From Variovorax sp. WS11 (GTDB lineage Bacteria; Pseudomonadota; Gammaproteobacteria; Burkholderiales; Burkholderiaceae_C): 64,000 nt of DNA. Of the stretch, positions 52,950 to 60,401 are shown in pieces. Numbering within the stretch: position 1 is the first letter of the stretch; each line of letters begins with the position of its first letter. The notes beneath the pieces were generated by a model, which did not search any database, was not told the origin of the DNA, and saw only the letters and a program-made list of their open reading frames with translations. The stretch is taken from assembly GCF_010499245.1 (NCBI RefSeq), contig NZ_JAAGOW010000003.1:62001-126000 (forward strand), written 5' to 3'. The position numbers were made by a program, and so were the translations under genes.

Positions 52950-53618
52950 ATGAGAACAACAATGCCTCCCGCCAAGAAGTCCCCCCTCATCGAAATCCAT
53001 ACGCCGCCCTACTGGGAAGAGGCCTGCAAGTACCTGGCGCGGAAGGACCGCGTCATGAAGCGGCTGATTCCGCAGTTCGGCGATGCCTGCCTGGAGTCGC
53101 GCGGCGACGCCTTCACCACGCTGGCGCGCAGCATCGTCGGCCAGCAGATCTCGGTGAAGGCCGCCCAATCGGTGTGGGATCGCTTCGCCGAGCTGCCGCG
53201 CAAGATGACGCCGGCGAACGTGCTCAAGCTCAAGGTCGACGACATGCGCGCGGCCGGTCTGTCAGCGCGCAAGGTCGAGTACCTGGTCGACCTGGCGCTC
53301 AATTTCGACTCCGGCACCGTGCACGTCGATGCCTGGAAAGACATGTCCGACGAGATGATCATCGCGGAGCTGGTCGCGATTCGCGGCATCGGCCGCTGGA
53401 CCGCCGAGATGTTCCTGATCTTCCACCTCATGCGGCCGAACGTGCTGCCGCTCGACGATGCCGGGCTGATCACGGGCATCAGCCGCAGCTACTTCTCGGG
53501 CGATCCCGTCAGCCGCAGCGACGCGCGCGAGGTCGCCGTCGCCTGGGCCCCATACTGCAGCGTCGCGACTTGGTATATTTGGCGATCGCTCGACCCCCTG
53601 CCGGTGGTCGCATACTGA
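52950..53618 (+). CDS. DNA-3-methyladenine glycosylase (AlkA-like, HhH-GPD)
   Basis: Base-excision repair glycosylase for alkylated purines. HhH-GPD motif LVAIRGIGRWTAEMFLIF with the catalytic Asp in VLPLDDAGL; upstream TLARSIVGQQISVKAA is family-typical. 222 residues; the short length fits the AlkA-like DNA glycosylase II group without an N-terminal extension. ATG at 52950 lies 5 bp after cysS; ATG at 52962 (MPPAKK) is an alternative. No iron-sulfur cluster cysteines are present. Confidence 0.92.
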   Translation: MRTTMPPAKKSPLIEIHTPPYWEEACKYLARKDRVMKRLIPQFGDACLESRGDAFTTLARSIVGQQISVKAAQSVWDRFAELPRKMTPANVLKLKVDDMRAAGLSARKVEYLVDLALNFDSGTVHVDAWKDMSDEMIIAELVAIRGIGRWTAEMFLIFHLMRPNVLPLDDAGLITGISRSYFSGDPVSRSDAREVAVAWAPYCSVATWYIWRSLDPLPVVAY

Positions 53619-53633
53619 CAAGAGGAGAAGACG

Positions 53634-54614
53634 TTGGCGAAACGAACCTTTCTCGACTTCGAGCAGCCCGTCGCAGAGCTCGAATCCAAGATTGAAGAGC
53701 TGCGCTATGTGCAGACCGAATCGGCGGTCGATATTTCGGAAGAGATCGACCAGCTCGGCAAGAAGAGCCTTCAGCTCACCAAGGAAATCTACAGCGACCT
53801 GACGCCCTGGCAGATCACCAAGATCGCCCGGCATCCGGAGCGCCCCTATACGCTGGACTACGTCCACGAGATCTTCACCGACTTCGTCGAGCTGCACGGC
53901 GACCGCCATTTCGCGGACGACCTCTCCATCGTCGGCGGTCTGGCGCGCTTCAACGGTACGCCCTGCATGGTGCTGGGCCACCAGAAGGGCCGCGACACCA
54001 AGGAGCGCACCGCGCGCAACTTCGGCATGAGCAAGCCCGAGGGTTACCGCAAGGCGCTGCGGCTCATGAAGACGGCCGAGAAGTTCAAGCTGCCTGTCTT
54101 CACCTTCGTCGACACGCCGGGCGCCTACCCGGGCATCGACGCCGAGGAGCGCGGCCAGTCCGAGGCCATCGGGCGCAACATCTTCGAGATGGCGCAGCTC
54201 GAGGTGCCGGTGATCGTCACCATCATCGGCGAGGGCGGCTCCGGCGGCGCGCTGGCCATCTCGGTCGGCGACCAGGTGCTGATGCTGCAGTACTCGGTCT
54301 ACTCGGTGATCAGCCCCGAAGGCTGCGCCTCCATCCTCTGGAAGACCAGCGACAAGGCGCAGGAAGCGGCCGACGCGCTGGGCATCACCGCCCACCGGCT
54401 CAAGGCCCTGGGCCTGGTCGACAAGATCGTCAACGAGCCGGTCGGCGGTGCGCACCGCGACCACCGCCAGATGGCCGCCTTCCTCAAGCGCGCGCTCAAC
54501 GATGCCTTCCGCCAGGTCGCCGATCTGCGGCCCAAGGAGCTGCTCGACCGCCGCTACGAGCGCCTGCAGAGCTACGGCCGCTTCGCCGACACCAAGGCCG
54601 AGAGCGCCAAGTAG
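53634..54614 (+). CDS. accA: acetyl-CoA carboxylase carboxyltransferase alpha subunit
   Basis: Half of the carboxyltransferase that makes malonyl-CoA. Motifs: FLDFEQPVAELESKIEEL at the N-terminus, GLARFNGTPCMVLGHQKGRD, FVDTPGAYPGIDAEERGQ and GEGGSGGALAI. 326 residues, standard. The start is TTG at 53634, with AAGAGGAG about 8 bp upstream, since no ATG fits the conserved N-terminus. 15 bp after the glycosylase gene. Confidence 0.97.
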   Translation: MAKRTFLDFEQPVAELESKIEELRYVQTESAVDISEEIDQLGKKSLQLTKEIYSDLTPWQITKIARHPERPYTLDYVHEIFTDFVELHGDRHFADDLSIVGGLARFNGTPCMVLGHQKGRDTKERTARNFGMSKPEGYRKALRLMKTAEKFKLPVFTFVDTPGAYPGIDAEERGQSEAIGRNIFEMAQLEVPVIVTIIGEGGSGGALAISVGDQVLMLQYSVYSVISPEGCASILWKTSDKAQEAADALGITAHRLKALGLVDKIVNEPVGGAHRDHRQMAAFLKRALNDAFRQVADLRPKELLDRRYERLQSYGRFADTKAESAK

Positions 54615-54648
54615 CCCTTCGCGGGCTGCCTGCAGCCCGCCAATCCCG

Positions 54649-55617
54649 ATGGAGAATCCCGCCGCCCTCGCGCTTGCGTCCTGGGCGGCGCCGCTGCCGC
54701 TGGGCATCGCCTACAGCGGCGGGGCCGACTCCACCGCGCTGCTGCACGCCGCTGCGGGCCAGTGGCCCGGGCAGGTGCAGGCGCTGCACGTGCATCACGG
54801 CCTGCAAGCGGCGGCCGATGATTTCGAAGCCCACTGCCGTGCGACCTGCGAGGCCCTGGGCGTGCCGCTGCAGGTGGGCCACGTCGACGCGCGGCACGCG
54901 CCCGGCGAAAGTCCCGAAGACGCGGCGCGCCGGGCGCGCTATGTGACGCTGGCGGCGCTGGCGCGGGCACACGGCCTGGGCGATGTGGCGCTGGCCCAGC
55001 ATGCGGACGACCAGGTAGAGACGATGCTCATCGCGCTCAGCCGCGGCGCCGGCCTCGATGGATTGGCCGGCATGCCGCAGCGGATGCAGCGGCATGGCGT
55101 GAACTTCCATCGGCCGCTGCTGGAAGTGCAGGCCGTGGCGCTGCGCGAGTGGATCGCCGGGAGCGGCACTGCCCACATCGACGACCCCAGCAACGCCGAC
55201 CTGCGCTATACGCGCAACCGGATCCGGCTGCAGCTGCTGCCGGCGCTCGCCGCGACGCTGCCGCAGTTCCGCGAGACCTTCGCGCGCTCGGCGCGCAACG
55301 CCGCCAAGGCCTCGCGGCTGCTGGCCGAGGTCGCCGCTTCGGACAGCGCAGCCGCGGGCTCGCCGCCCGCGCTGGAAGCCTTGCGCAGCTTGCCGCGCGG
55401 GCGGCTCGCCAACGTGCTGCGCCATTGGCTCAAGCGCGAGCACGACGCGGTGCCCAGCGAGGCCCAGCTCGAACAGCTGCTCGACCAGATCGAGGCCTGC
55501 AGCACCCGCGGCCACCGCATCCGCCTCAAGGTTGCGGACGGTTACGTCCAGCGCGAGGGCGACATTCTGCGTTGGTACAATGCCCGGCCTCCGTCGCAGC
55601 CTGCAGCCTTGCGCTGA
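54649..55617 (+). CDS. tilS: tRNA(Ile)-lysidine synthetase
   Basis: Modifies C34 of tRNA-Ile(CAU) to lysidine so that it reads AUA. The ATP-pyrophosphatase loop is AYSGGADSTALLHAA, with the second motif LAQHADDQVETMLIALSRG and LLEVQAVALREW. 322 residues, near the short end of the family, with a reduced C-terminal domain. The start ATG at 54649 is 34 bp after accA. The order accA-tilS-lysC is characteristic of Burkholderiales. Confidence 0.95.
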   Translation: MENPAALALASWAAPLPLGIAYSGGADSTALLHAAAGQWPGQVQALHVHHGLQAAADDFEAHCRATCEALGVPLQVGHVDARHAPGESPEDAARRARYVTLAALARAHGLGDVALAQHADDQVETMLIALSRGAGLDGLAGMPQRMQRHGVNFHRPLLEVQAVALREWIAGSGTAHIDDPSNADLRYTRNRIRLQLLPALAATLPQFRETFARSARNAAKASRLLAEVAASDSAAAGSPPALEALRSLPRGRLANVLRHWLKREHDAVPSEAQLEQLLDQIEACSTRGHRIRLKVADGYVQREGDILRWYNARPPSQPAALR

Positions 55618-55698
55618 ACTGGCACCCCAGGCATACGACAGGGCCCCCGGACGCCGGCACTGCGGCAGGCATCCGAATCCTTCTCCTTGACTTCACCC

Positions 55699-56967
55699 AT
55701 GGCATTGATCGTTCACAAATACGGCGGCACGTCGATGGGCTCGACCGAGCGCATTCGAAATGTCGCCAAGCGCGTCGCCAAGTGGGCGCGCGCCGGCCAC
55801 CAGATGGTGGTGGTCCCGAGCGCCATGAGCGGCGAGACCAATCGCCTGCTCGGCCTCGCCAAAGAGCTGGCACCCGGCAAGGTCGACGACGACCACAACC
55901 GAGAGCTCGACATGCTCGCGGCCACCGGCGAGCAGGCCTCGTCGGCACTGCTGGCGATCGCGCTGCAGGCCGAGGGCATGCAGGCGGTCAGCTATGCCGG
56001 CTGGCAGGTGCAGGTGAGGACCGACAGCGCCTTCACCAAGGCTCGCATCGAAAGCATTGAAGACGAGCGCGTGCGCGCCGACCTCGACGCCGGCAAGGTA
56101 GTGGTCATCACCGGCTTCCAGGGTGTGGACGACGCCGGCAACATCACCACGCTGGGCCGCGGCGGCAGCGACACCTCGGCGGTCGCGATCGCGGCGGCGA
56201 TGAAGGCGCACGAGTGCCTGATCTACACCGACGTCGACGGCGTCTACACCACCGACCCGCGTGTCGAACCCGATGCGCGCCGCCTCACCACCGTGAGCTT
56301 CGAGGAGATGCTCGAGATGGCGAGCCTGGGCTCCAAGGTGCTGCAGATTCGCTCTGTCGAGTTCGCCGGCAAGTACAAGGTGCCGCTGCGGGTGCTGTCC
56401 AGCTTCACGCCCTGGGACATCGACATCAAGGAAGAGGCCCGCTCGGGCACCCTGATCACATTCGAGGAAGACGAAAACATGGAACAAGCCGTCGTATCCG
56501 GCATCGCGTTCAACCGTGACGAAGCCAAGATCTCCGTGCTCGGCGTGCCCGACAAGCCGGGCATCGCGTACCACATCCTGGGCGCCGTGGCCGATGCCAA
56601 CGTCGAGGTCGACGTCATCATCCAGAACCTGAGCAAGGACGGCCGCACCGACTTCAGCTTCACGGTCCACCGCAACGACTACGCCAAGACCGTCGACCTG
56701 CTCAAGGAAAAGGTGCTGCCCACCCTGGGCGCGGCCGACATCGTCGGCGACACCAAGATCTGCAAGGTCAGTATCGTCGGCATCGGCATGCGCAGCCACG
56801 TGGGCGTGGCCAGCAAGATGTTCCGCGTGCTGAGCGAGGAGGGCATCAACATCCAGATGATCTCCACCAGCGAGATCAAGACCTCGGTCGTGATCGACGA
56901 GAAGTACATGGAGCTCGCCGTGCGCGCGCTGCACAAGGCCTTCGATCTCGATCAACCGGCCTCTTAA
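55699..56967 (+). CDS. lysC: aspartate kinase
   Basis: First step of lysine, methionine and threonine synthesis. Kinase domain with ALIVHKYGGTSMGSTERI, VVPSAMSGETNRLL and GRGGSDTSAVAIA; C-terminal tandem ACT domains (VLGVPDKPGIAYHILGAVAD; VGIGMRSHVGVASKMF) for feedback inhibition. 422 residues. ATG at 55699 starts the conserved block; 81 bp after tilS. An internal start for a separate beta subunit is possible in this family but was not established here. Confidence 0.97.
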   Translation: MALIVHKYGGTSMGSTERIRNVAKRVAKWARAGHQMVVVPSAMSGETNRLLGLAKELAPGKVDDDHNRELDMLAATGEQASSALLAIALQAEGMQAVSYAGWQVQVRTDSAFTKARIESIEDERVRADLDAGKVVVITGFQGVDDAGNITTLGRGGSDTSAVAIAAAMKAHECLIYTDVDGVYTTDPRVEPDARRLTTVSFEEMLEMASLGSKVLQIRSVEFAGKYKVPLRVLSSFTPWDIDIKEEARSGTLITFEEDENMEQAVVSGIAFNRDEAKISVLGVPDKPGIAYHILGAVADANVEVDVIIQNLSKDGRTDFSFTVHRNDYAKTVDLLKEKVLPTLGAADIVGDTKICKVSIVGIGMRSHVGVASKMFRVLSEEGINIQMISTSEIKTSVVIDEKYMELAVRALHKAFDLDQPAS

Positions 56968-56989
56968 GCTGGCATAATCGCTTTTTGCT

Positions 56990-57082
56990 GGAAACGTGAC
57001 CGAGTGGCCGAAGGTGCTCCCCTGCTAAGGGAGTATGGGGTGTAGAGCCTCATCGAGGGTTCGAATCCCTCCGTTTCCGCCA
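56990..57082 (+). tRNA. tRNA-Ser (GCT)
   Basis: Folds with acceptor stem GGAAACG/CGTTTCC, discriminator G and encoded CCA (57080-57082), anticodon arm CTCCCCTGCTAAGGGAG giving anticodon GCT, a long variable arm of class II type and T-arm GGTTCGAATCC. Reads AGC/AGU codons. A CATAAT -10-like box lies at 56973-56978. Strong intrinsic terminator follows. Serine tRNA genes are common integration sites; the stretch behind it is accessory. Confidence 0.95.
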
Positions 57083-57096
57083 GGATCCAAATGAGA

Positions 57097-57127
57097 AAAG
57101 CCGTTGTGACCCAACGGCTTTCTTCAT
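57097..57127 (+). terminator. intrinsic terminator after tRNA-Ser
   Basis: AAAGCCGTTG - TGACC - CAACGGCTTT, a perfect 10-bp stem whose descending arm ends in TTT, followed by CTTCATTTC. It ends the lysC/tRNA transcript. The A-rich left side makes it usable from the minus strand too, which would end the small gene at 57164. Confidence 0.85.
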
Positions 57128-57163
57128 TTCTGGCGCCGCCATGGGCCCCTCATGGCAGGCGCT

Positions 57164-57391
57164 TCAAGCCTCCCGCTCCTCGATCCAGTGGGTGCCGTCG
57201 CCGTAGGTCTCGTTGCCGGCCGCCATGATCTGCTCGAGGGTCCGGCGGTTGTCGAAAGTGTCCGGATGCCACAGCCCGCCGCCAGGGTGCGCCGGCACAC
57301 CCTCGACGGTGAGCTGTTCGTCGTCCTTTGCAATCCCATCGGACCAGCGTAGTCGGATCTCTTTCAATTTGGCCTTCCCGGCGGGGTGCAT
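57164..57391 (-). CDS. small hypothetical protein
   Basis: A 75-residue protein of unknown function: N-terminal basic stretch (HPAGKAKLKEIRLRWSDGIA), then GVPAHPGGGLWHPDTFDNRR and a tail AAGNETYGDGTHWIEEREA. No signal peptide or membrane helix. ATG at 57391 is preferred over TTG at 57409. The C-terminal 19 residues recur, in damaged form, about 2.3 kb to the right near 59510-59570, so this is one of two copies of a small family or module. Located right behind tRNA-Ser on the opposite strand, typical for accessory cargo. Confidence 0.55.
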   Translation of the reverse strand: MHPAGKAKLKEIRLRWSDGIAKDDEQLTVEGVPAHPGGGLWHPDTFDNRRTLEQIMAAGNETYGDGTHWIEEREA

Positions 57392-58019
57392 GCGATGGAT
57401 AGTCTGCAACCATCGTCCATGCTTGGGTGTCCTGGCAAGCCCATGCCTTCCGCGCGCCTGCGTTTCCTATGTATCGATGATACGGCGCAGGATGTTGAAC
57501 GGTGCAAGGCTCATCGTGCAACTGTCCGCGGGTTCGCGGGGCTTCGCTTCGGCGCCCCATCTCCGGTCAAGGGCGGCTCCTCGATGCCGCCGACTGCTGC
57601 GATCGATCGGACATGAAAAAGCCGCCTCGATGGGCGGCTTTCGCTTGTTTGGCCGTGGGCACTTACGCGGCCCACGTTACGGCATGTTCACTTGCAGGAG
57701 CCACCTTGTGTTTTTCTCGTCGTGGTAGCTCTTGTTCGACGTGCCGTTGTGAGATCCGGCTTTGCCTGCGCAGGCATTTGCTCAGCAACTTGAGCAAGGG
57801 CGGAGTGTACCACGCCCGGTGAGACGCCCTTCCAGAGAGGCGCTCACCGTACATGCGTAGTACACGCAACGACGGAATGGGGTCATACTGGCCTCACGCC
57901 GTCCCTAGCGTCTTGACAACTCGCTTCCGACCCCAGTATTGCTCCTCGATAACCCAGAGGAGCCATCGCGGAGCAAGATCGTGTTAATACGCCTTCCCAG
58001 CCGGCCAGCTTCAGCTCAG
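57392..58019. other. 628-bp stretch without a supported gene
   Basis: Several short open frames exist but none looks like a protein. It holds a good terminator at 57618-57650 and an imperfect hairpin at 57818-57852 (CGGTGAG...CTCACCG). Lower coding bias than the rest of the window suggests decayed accessory DNA. Confidence 0.6.
57618..57650 (+). terminator. intrinsic terminator, no gene upstream
   Basis: AAAGCCGCC - TCGATG - GGCGGCTTT, followed by CGCTTGTTT. A strong bidirectional-looking stem. No rightward gene is recognised before it, so it may belong to an unrecognised small RNA or a decayed gene. Confidence 0.7.
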
Positions 58020-58265
58020 ATGCCGATGCATCTTCTCCACATTCTGGGCTTGAGCGCATTGCCGCTATGCGTCACCGAACTGGCCGACATCGAGAGGGTG
58101 GCAAGGCTCCAGACGGCCGGTCTGGTGACGGCGACGTTGCCGAAGTGGCGGGACAGCTGTCGGGCTGTCTGGGCCACTGTTCATTCGATCACCCCTCGCG
58201 GCTACAGGGCGTTGGGGCGGTTCAAACTGGCCGAGGCGGCGAACGCGAGCTCGCTCGAGGCTTGA
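58020..58265 (+). CDS. small hypothetical protein, possible winged helix
   Basis: An 81-residue protein, start ATG at 58020 (MPMHLLHILGLSAL). The middle (ELADIERVARLQTAGLVTA) and end (SCRAVWATVHSITPRGYRAL) look like the helices and turn of a small DNA-binding domain, with Thr-Pro-Arg-Gly before the final helix as in winged-helix 'wing' segments. This is pattern recognition only. It lies 28 bp from, and convergent with, the protease gene. A longer in-frame start at 57939 is less likely. Confidence 0.5.
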   Translation: MPMHLLHILGLSALPLCVTELADIERVARLQTAGLVTATLPKWRDSCRAVWATVHSITPRGYRALGRFKLAEAANASSLEA

Positions 58266-58293
58266 GCGCAGCGCAAGGAATCGTTTGAGCGAT

Positions 58294-59316
58294 TCAGGCT
58301 GGCATCGTGGCCTTGGAGGGCTCGGTCAGGGCCATGAGCACGTCCGCGTACCAGGCGCAGTTGAGCCCAAGCGATTCGTCCTGCACAAGGTCGCGTGTTC
58401 GCATGTCCATGCGCGTGGAATGCACCCCCAGCAATTGCCAAGGCAACTGCGATCTGTCCGCGTTCGGATGGTGGATGCGCCGCAGCACCGGGGCACCGCT
58501 GCTGCCTCGATGGGTGCGGGCATCGGTCAGAAAGTAGCCCTGCTGCTGGAAGCGCACGCCGAATGCCGAGGCAATGGATGCACTGCGCACCACGGGCAGA
58601 TGATGCACCGTGTCATGGAAGCCCAGCGGGAAGCCGACGATGACCAGCGCATCTCCGACCTCGGCCACGTCACCGGAGGGCTCGAGGTGCTCGGGGCCGA
58701 ACGCATGCAGGATGCTCGGGGCAGGCAAGCTGCTGACGTCGATCTCGATGGCGGCCACATCCACGTCGCCGGCGGTGTCGGCTGCCTGGCGCCATTGGCT
58801 CAGGCCCCCGCGATACAGCGGCACCGAAACGGCCGCGTAGCGCGTCAGATTGAGCTTGTCGGTATGCACCTCGATCTCGATGCGGTCGGGGTAGTGGCTG
58901 CTCGTTTCATCGGCAAGGACATGCCGACTGGTGACCAGGAACAGCCGCCCGTCGCGGCGAAAGAAAAAGCCGCTGGCGCCGGACAGGGAGCAGGGCCCTT
59001 GGAAGGTGCTGACGCGCGTCGTGGTCAGGAGCGCCGCTTCGGTGGCAGTGCGCGGCGCGGCTGGCGCCGTGCCTGCGAGCACCGCGCGCATGCGGGCAAT
59101 CTCGCGCTCGAAGGTGGAAAGGACCTGGTCGAAGAGGGGAGCGTGCTGCATCACCGTGCGCGTGGCCTCGGCATGCGCCTCGAACGAACGCACCAGGTGA
59201 CCATGGGAGGCGACCGGCAGTGCCTCCAGCAGCGCGGGAAGGAGGGCGTCGATCGCCATCAAGCTCCCTTTGAGTTCGCAGATGCGCTCGCTGGCATCTT
59301 GAAGGCTCTTCATCAT
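58294..59316 (-). CDS. trypsin-like serine protease with helical N-terminus
   Basis: 340 residues. Residues 1-80 form a helical region (possible coiled coil), followed by a chymotrypsin-fold protease (about 100-330) with the triad His132 (VTSRHVLAD), Asp184 or Asp186 (GDVDVAAIEID) and Ser273 (THRGSSGAPV). No signal peptide, so it acts in the cytoplasm. Stand-alone cytoplasmic trypsin-like proteases are frequent effectors or regulators in bacterial conflict and stress systems, but no partner is identifiable here. ATG at 59316 has GGAAGG upstream. A strong leftward terminator ends just before its promoter region. Confidence 0.85.
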   Translation of the reverse strand: MMKSLQDASERICELKGSLMAIDALLPALLEALPVASHGHLVRSFEAHAEATRTVMQHAPLFDQVLSTFEREIARMRAVLAGTAPAAPRTATEAALLTTTRVSTFQGPCSLSGASGFFFRRDGRLFLVTSRHVLADETSSHYPDRIEIEVHTDKLNLTRYAAVSVPLYRGGLSQWRQAADTAGDVDVAAIEIDVSSLPAPSILHAFGPEHLEPSGDVAEVGDALVIVGFPLGFHDTVHHLPVVRSASIASAFGVRFQQQGYFLTDARTHRGSSGAPVLRRIHHPNADRSQLPWQLLGVHSTRMDMRTRDLVQDESLGLNCAWYADVLMALTEPSKATMPA

Positions 59317-59330
59317 CGCGTGCGCCTTCC

Positions 59331-59358
59331 AAAAAAAGAAACGCGGTCAAGCCGCGTT
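59331..59358 (-). terminator. leftward intrinsic terminator
   Basis: On the minus strand AACGCGG - CTTGA - CCGCGTT followed by TCTTTTTTT. The TGA stop of the damaged gene at 59347 lies in its loop, so it ends the 59574/59347 transcript and insulates the protease gene. Confidence 0.85.
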
Positions 59359-59589
59359 CTCGAGATAGGGGCTGCCGTGGATATCGCCAGGGTCTGCGCG
59401 ACGATCGGGTGCAGCGCGAATGTTGGAGGACTGGATCCCCCTCGGCGTCATGCTGGTGCAGCGCAGTGTACGCCGGATCGACATCCGCGCTCTCGCAGGA
59501 TGAGGCCTCGCGCTCCTCGATCCAGCGCGTGCCCACGCATGGGTCTCGTTGCCGGCCTCAACGGCCTGCAAGCTCAACCCCCCGGCCAA
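59347..59589 (-). pseudogene. small gene, frameshifted, shares tail motif with 57164 gene
   Basis: Reads LSLQAVEAGNETHAW in one frame, GTRWIEEREASSCESADVDP in a second, and IQSSNIRAAPDRRADPGD ... LENAA and stop in the first again. The two shifts compensate; one lies in the C-run 59437-59441. The AGNET...GTRWIEEREA segment closely matches AGNETYGDGTHWIEEREA at the end of the 57164 gene. An extra G in the run 59578-59583 would also fuse it in frame to the gene at 59574, so the two could be one gene of about 230 residues. Confidence 0.55.
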
Positions 59590-60029
59590 CGCCCAAAGCG
59601 CTCGTAGATCGCCGACTTGAGCCTCTTGATCTCCATCAGCGCATCCAGCTTCGGTGCCTCCTTGCCCGAGAGGATCGGCGCGACATGGCCTGCGATGTCC
59701 CTGCAGGCCTGCGCGTCGCAGGCGCAGCGCGCGAGTTCCTTCTGGCGCTCGGGAAGGCTCAGCTGCGCGAAATCCTGCATCAGGGATTCGCTGACACGCA
59801 AAGAGGCCGCGGCGGCCGCCAGGCTCATCTGGATGGCGGCGCGCAGGCGGTTGCCGAAGTCGTTCTCCTCCTGGATGCGCGATTCGGCTTCCTGCCTCGC
59901 CGGCGTCAGGCAGCCGATGTCCGTGGGCGCGAAGTAGGGGACCGCCGCCGCCATCGGACTGCGGCCGGCAATGATTTCCTCGACCAGGGCGCGTGCCTTC
60001 TCAACCGTTTCAAGATCCGGTGATTCCAT
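59574..60029 (-). CDS. hypothetical helical protein
   Basis: 151 residues, unknown function, mostly helical. Two pairs of Cys (CLTPARQ; RCACDAQAC) are notable; the second cluster C-x-C-x4-C could bind a metal. The C-terminus (LKSAIYERFGRWPGG) ends in a G-run where a one-base change would extend the frame into the adjacent damaged gene. No signal peptide. ATG at 60029 follows no clear ribosome-binding site. It belongs to the accessory stretch behind tRNA-Ser and lies upstream of the protease on the same strand, though separated by a terminator. Confidence 0.5.
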   Translation of the reverse strand: MESPDLETVEKARALVEEIIAGRSPMAAAVPYFAPTDIGCLTPARQEAESRIQEENDFGNRLRAAIQMSLAAAAASLRVSESLMQDFAQLSLPERQKELARCACDAQACRDIAGHVAPILSGKEAPKLDALMEIKRLKSAIYERFGRWPGG

Positions 60030-60401
60030 GTCCAGTCCTCGAAGTCGTCAACGTCGTTTCGAACCTGTCGAAGTGTCGTTGTTGCGAGGGAGGCCAGATG
60101 TGGAGATCGCCAGAAATGCACGCGCGTTGTTAAATCGTCGACGCTTCCGGCATGCGGACCGCGGGCGCGGCATTGCGGCGCCGAGCTGCATTGATACTTT
60201 TCACTTCGGTGCCCATGACCCGTCACCCCCGATCCGGTTTGGCGCCGCCAAAAAAGAGACCCGCCGAAGCGGGTCAAGGTCGGCCCTTCACAGATGAGGA
60301 ACGGAGGGGGCCAGGGCCGACAAGAGCCAATGTAGTCCCCGAATTGGGAGCGATTTGGGAGAAGGGCTCGCAAGGCGCCTGCAAGCGCATGCAGCGCCTT
60401 C
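60030..60401. other. 372-bp intergenic stretch
   Basis: No supported gene. It contains the leftward terminator for the oxidase gene (60250-60275) and a promoterless-looking remainder. It marks the probable right boundary of the accessory stretch that begins behind tRNA-Ser. Confidence 0.6.
60250..60275 (-). terminator. intrinsic terminator of DadA-like gene
   Basis: On the minus strand GACCCGC - TTCG - GCGGGTC then TCTTTTTT, about 125 bp after the oxidase stop. The core ACCCGC/CGAA/GCGGGT is the same as in the hairpin at 4984-4999. Confidence 0.8.

Noticed and set aside
57213..57939. Several open frames of 70-170 codons in the region behind tRNA-Ser
   Set aside because: They overlap each other in different frames, contain many Cys, Arg and Ser, cross strong terminator hairpins and show no protein-like pattern.
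56990..60401. Integrated element with direct repeat of the tRNA-Ser 3' end
   Set aside because: No second copy of the tRNA 3' segment and no integrase gene were found within the window, so an element with defined attachment sites cannot be claimed.
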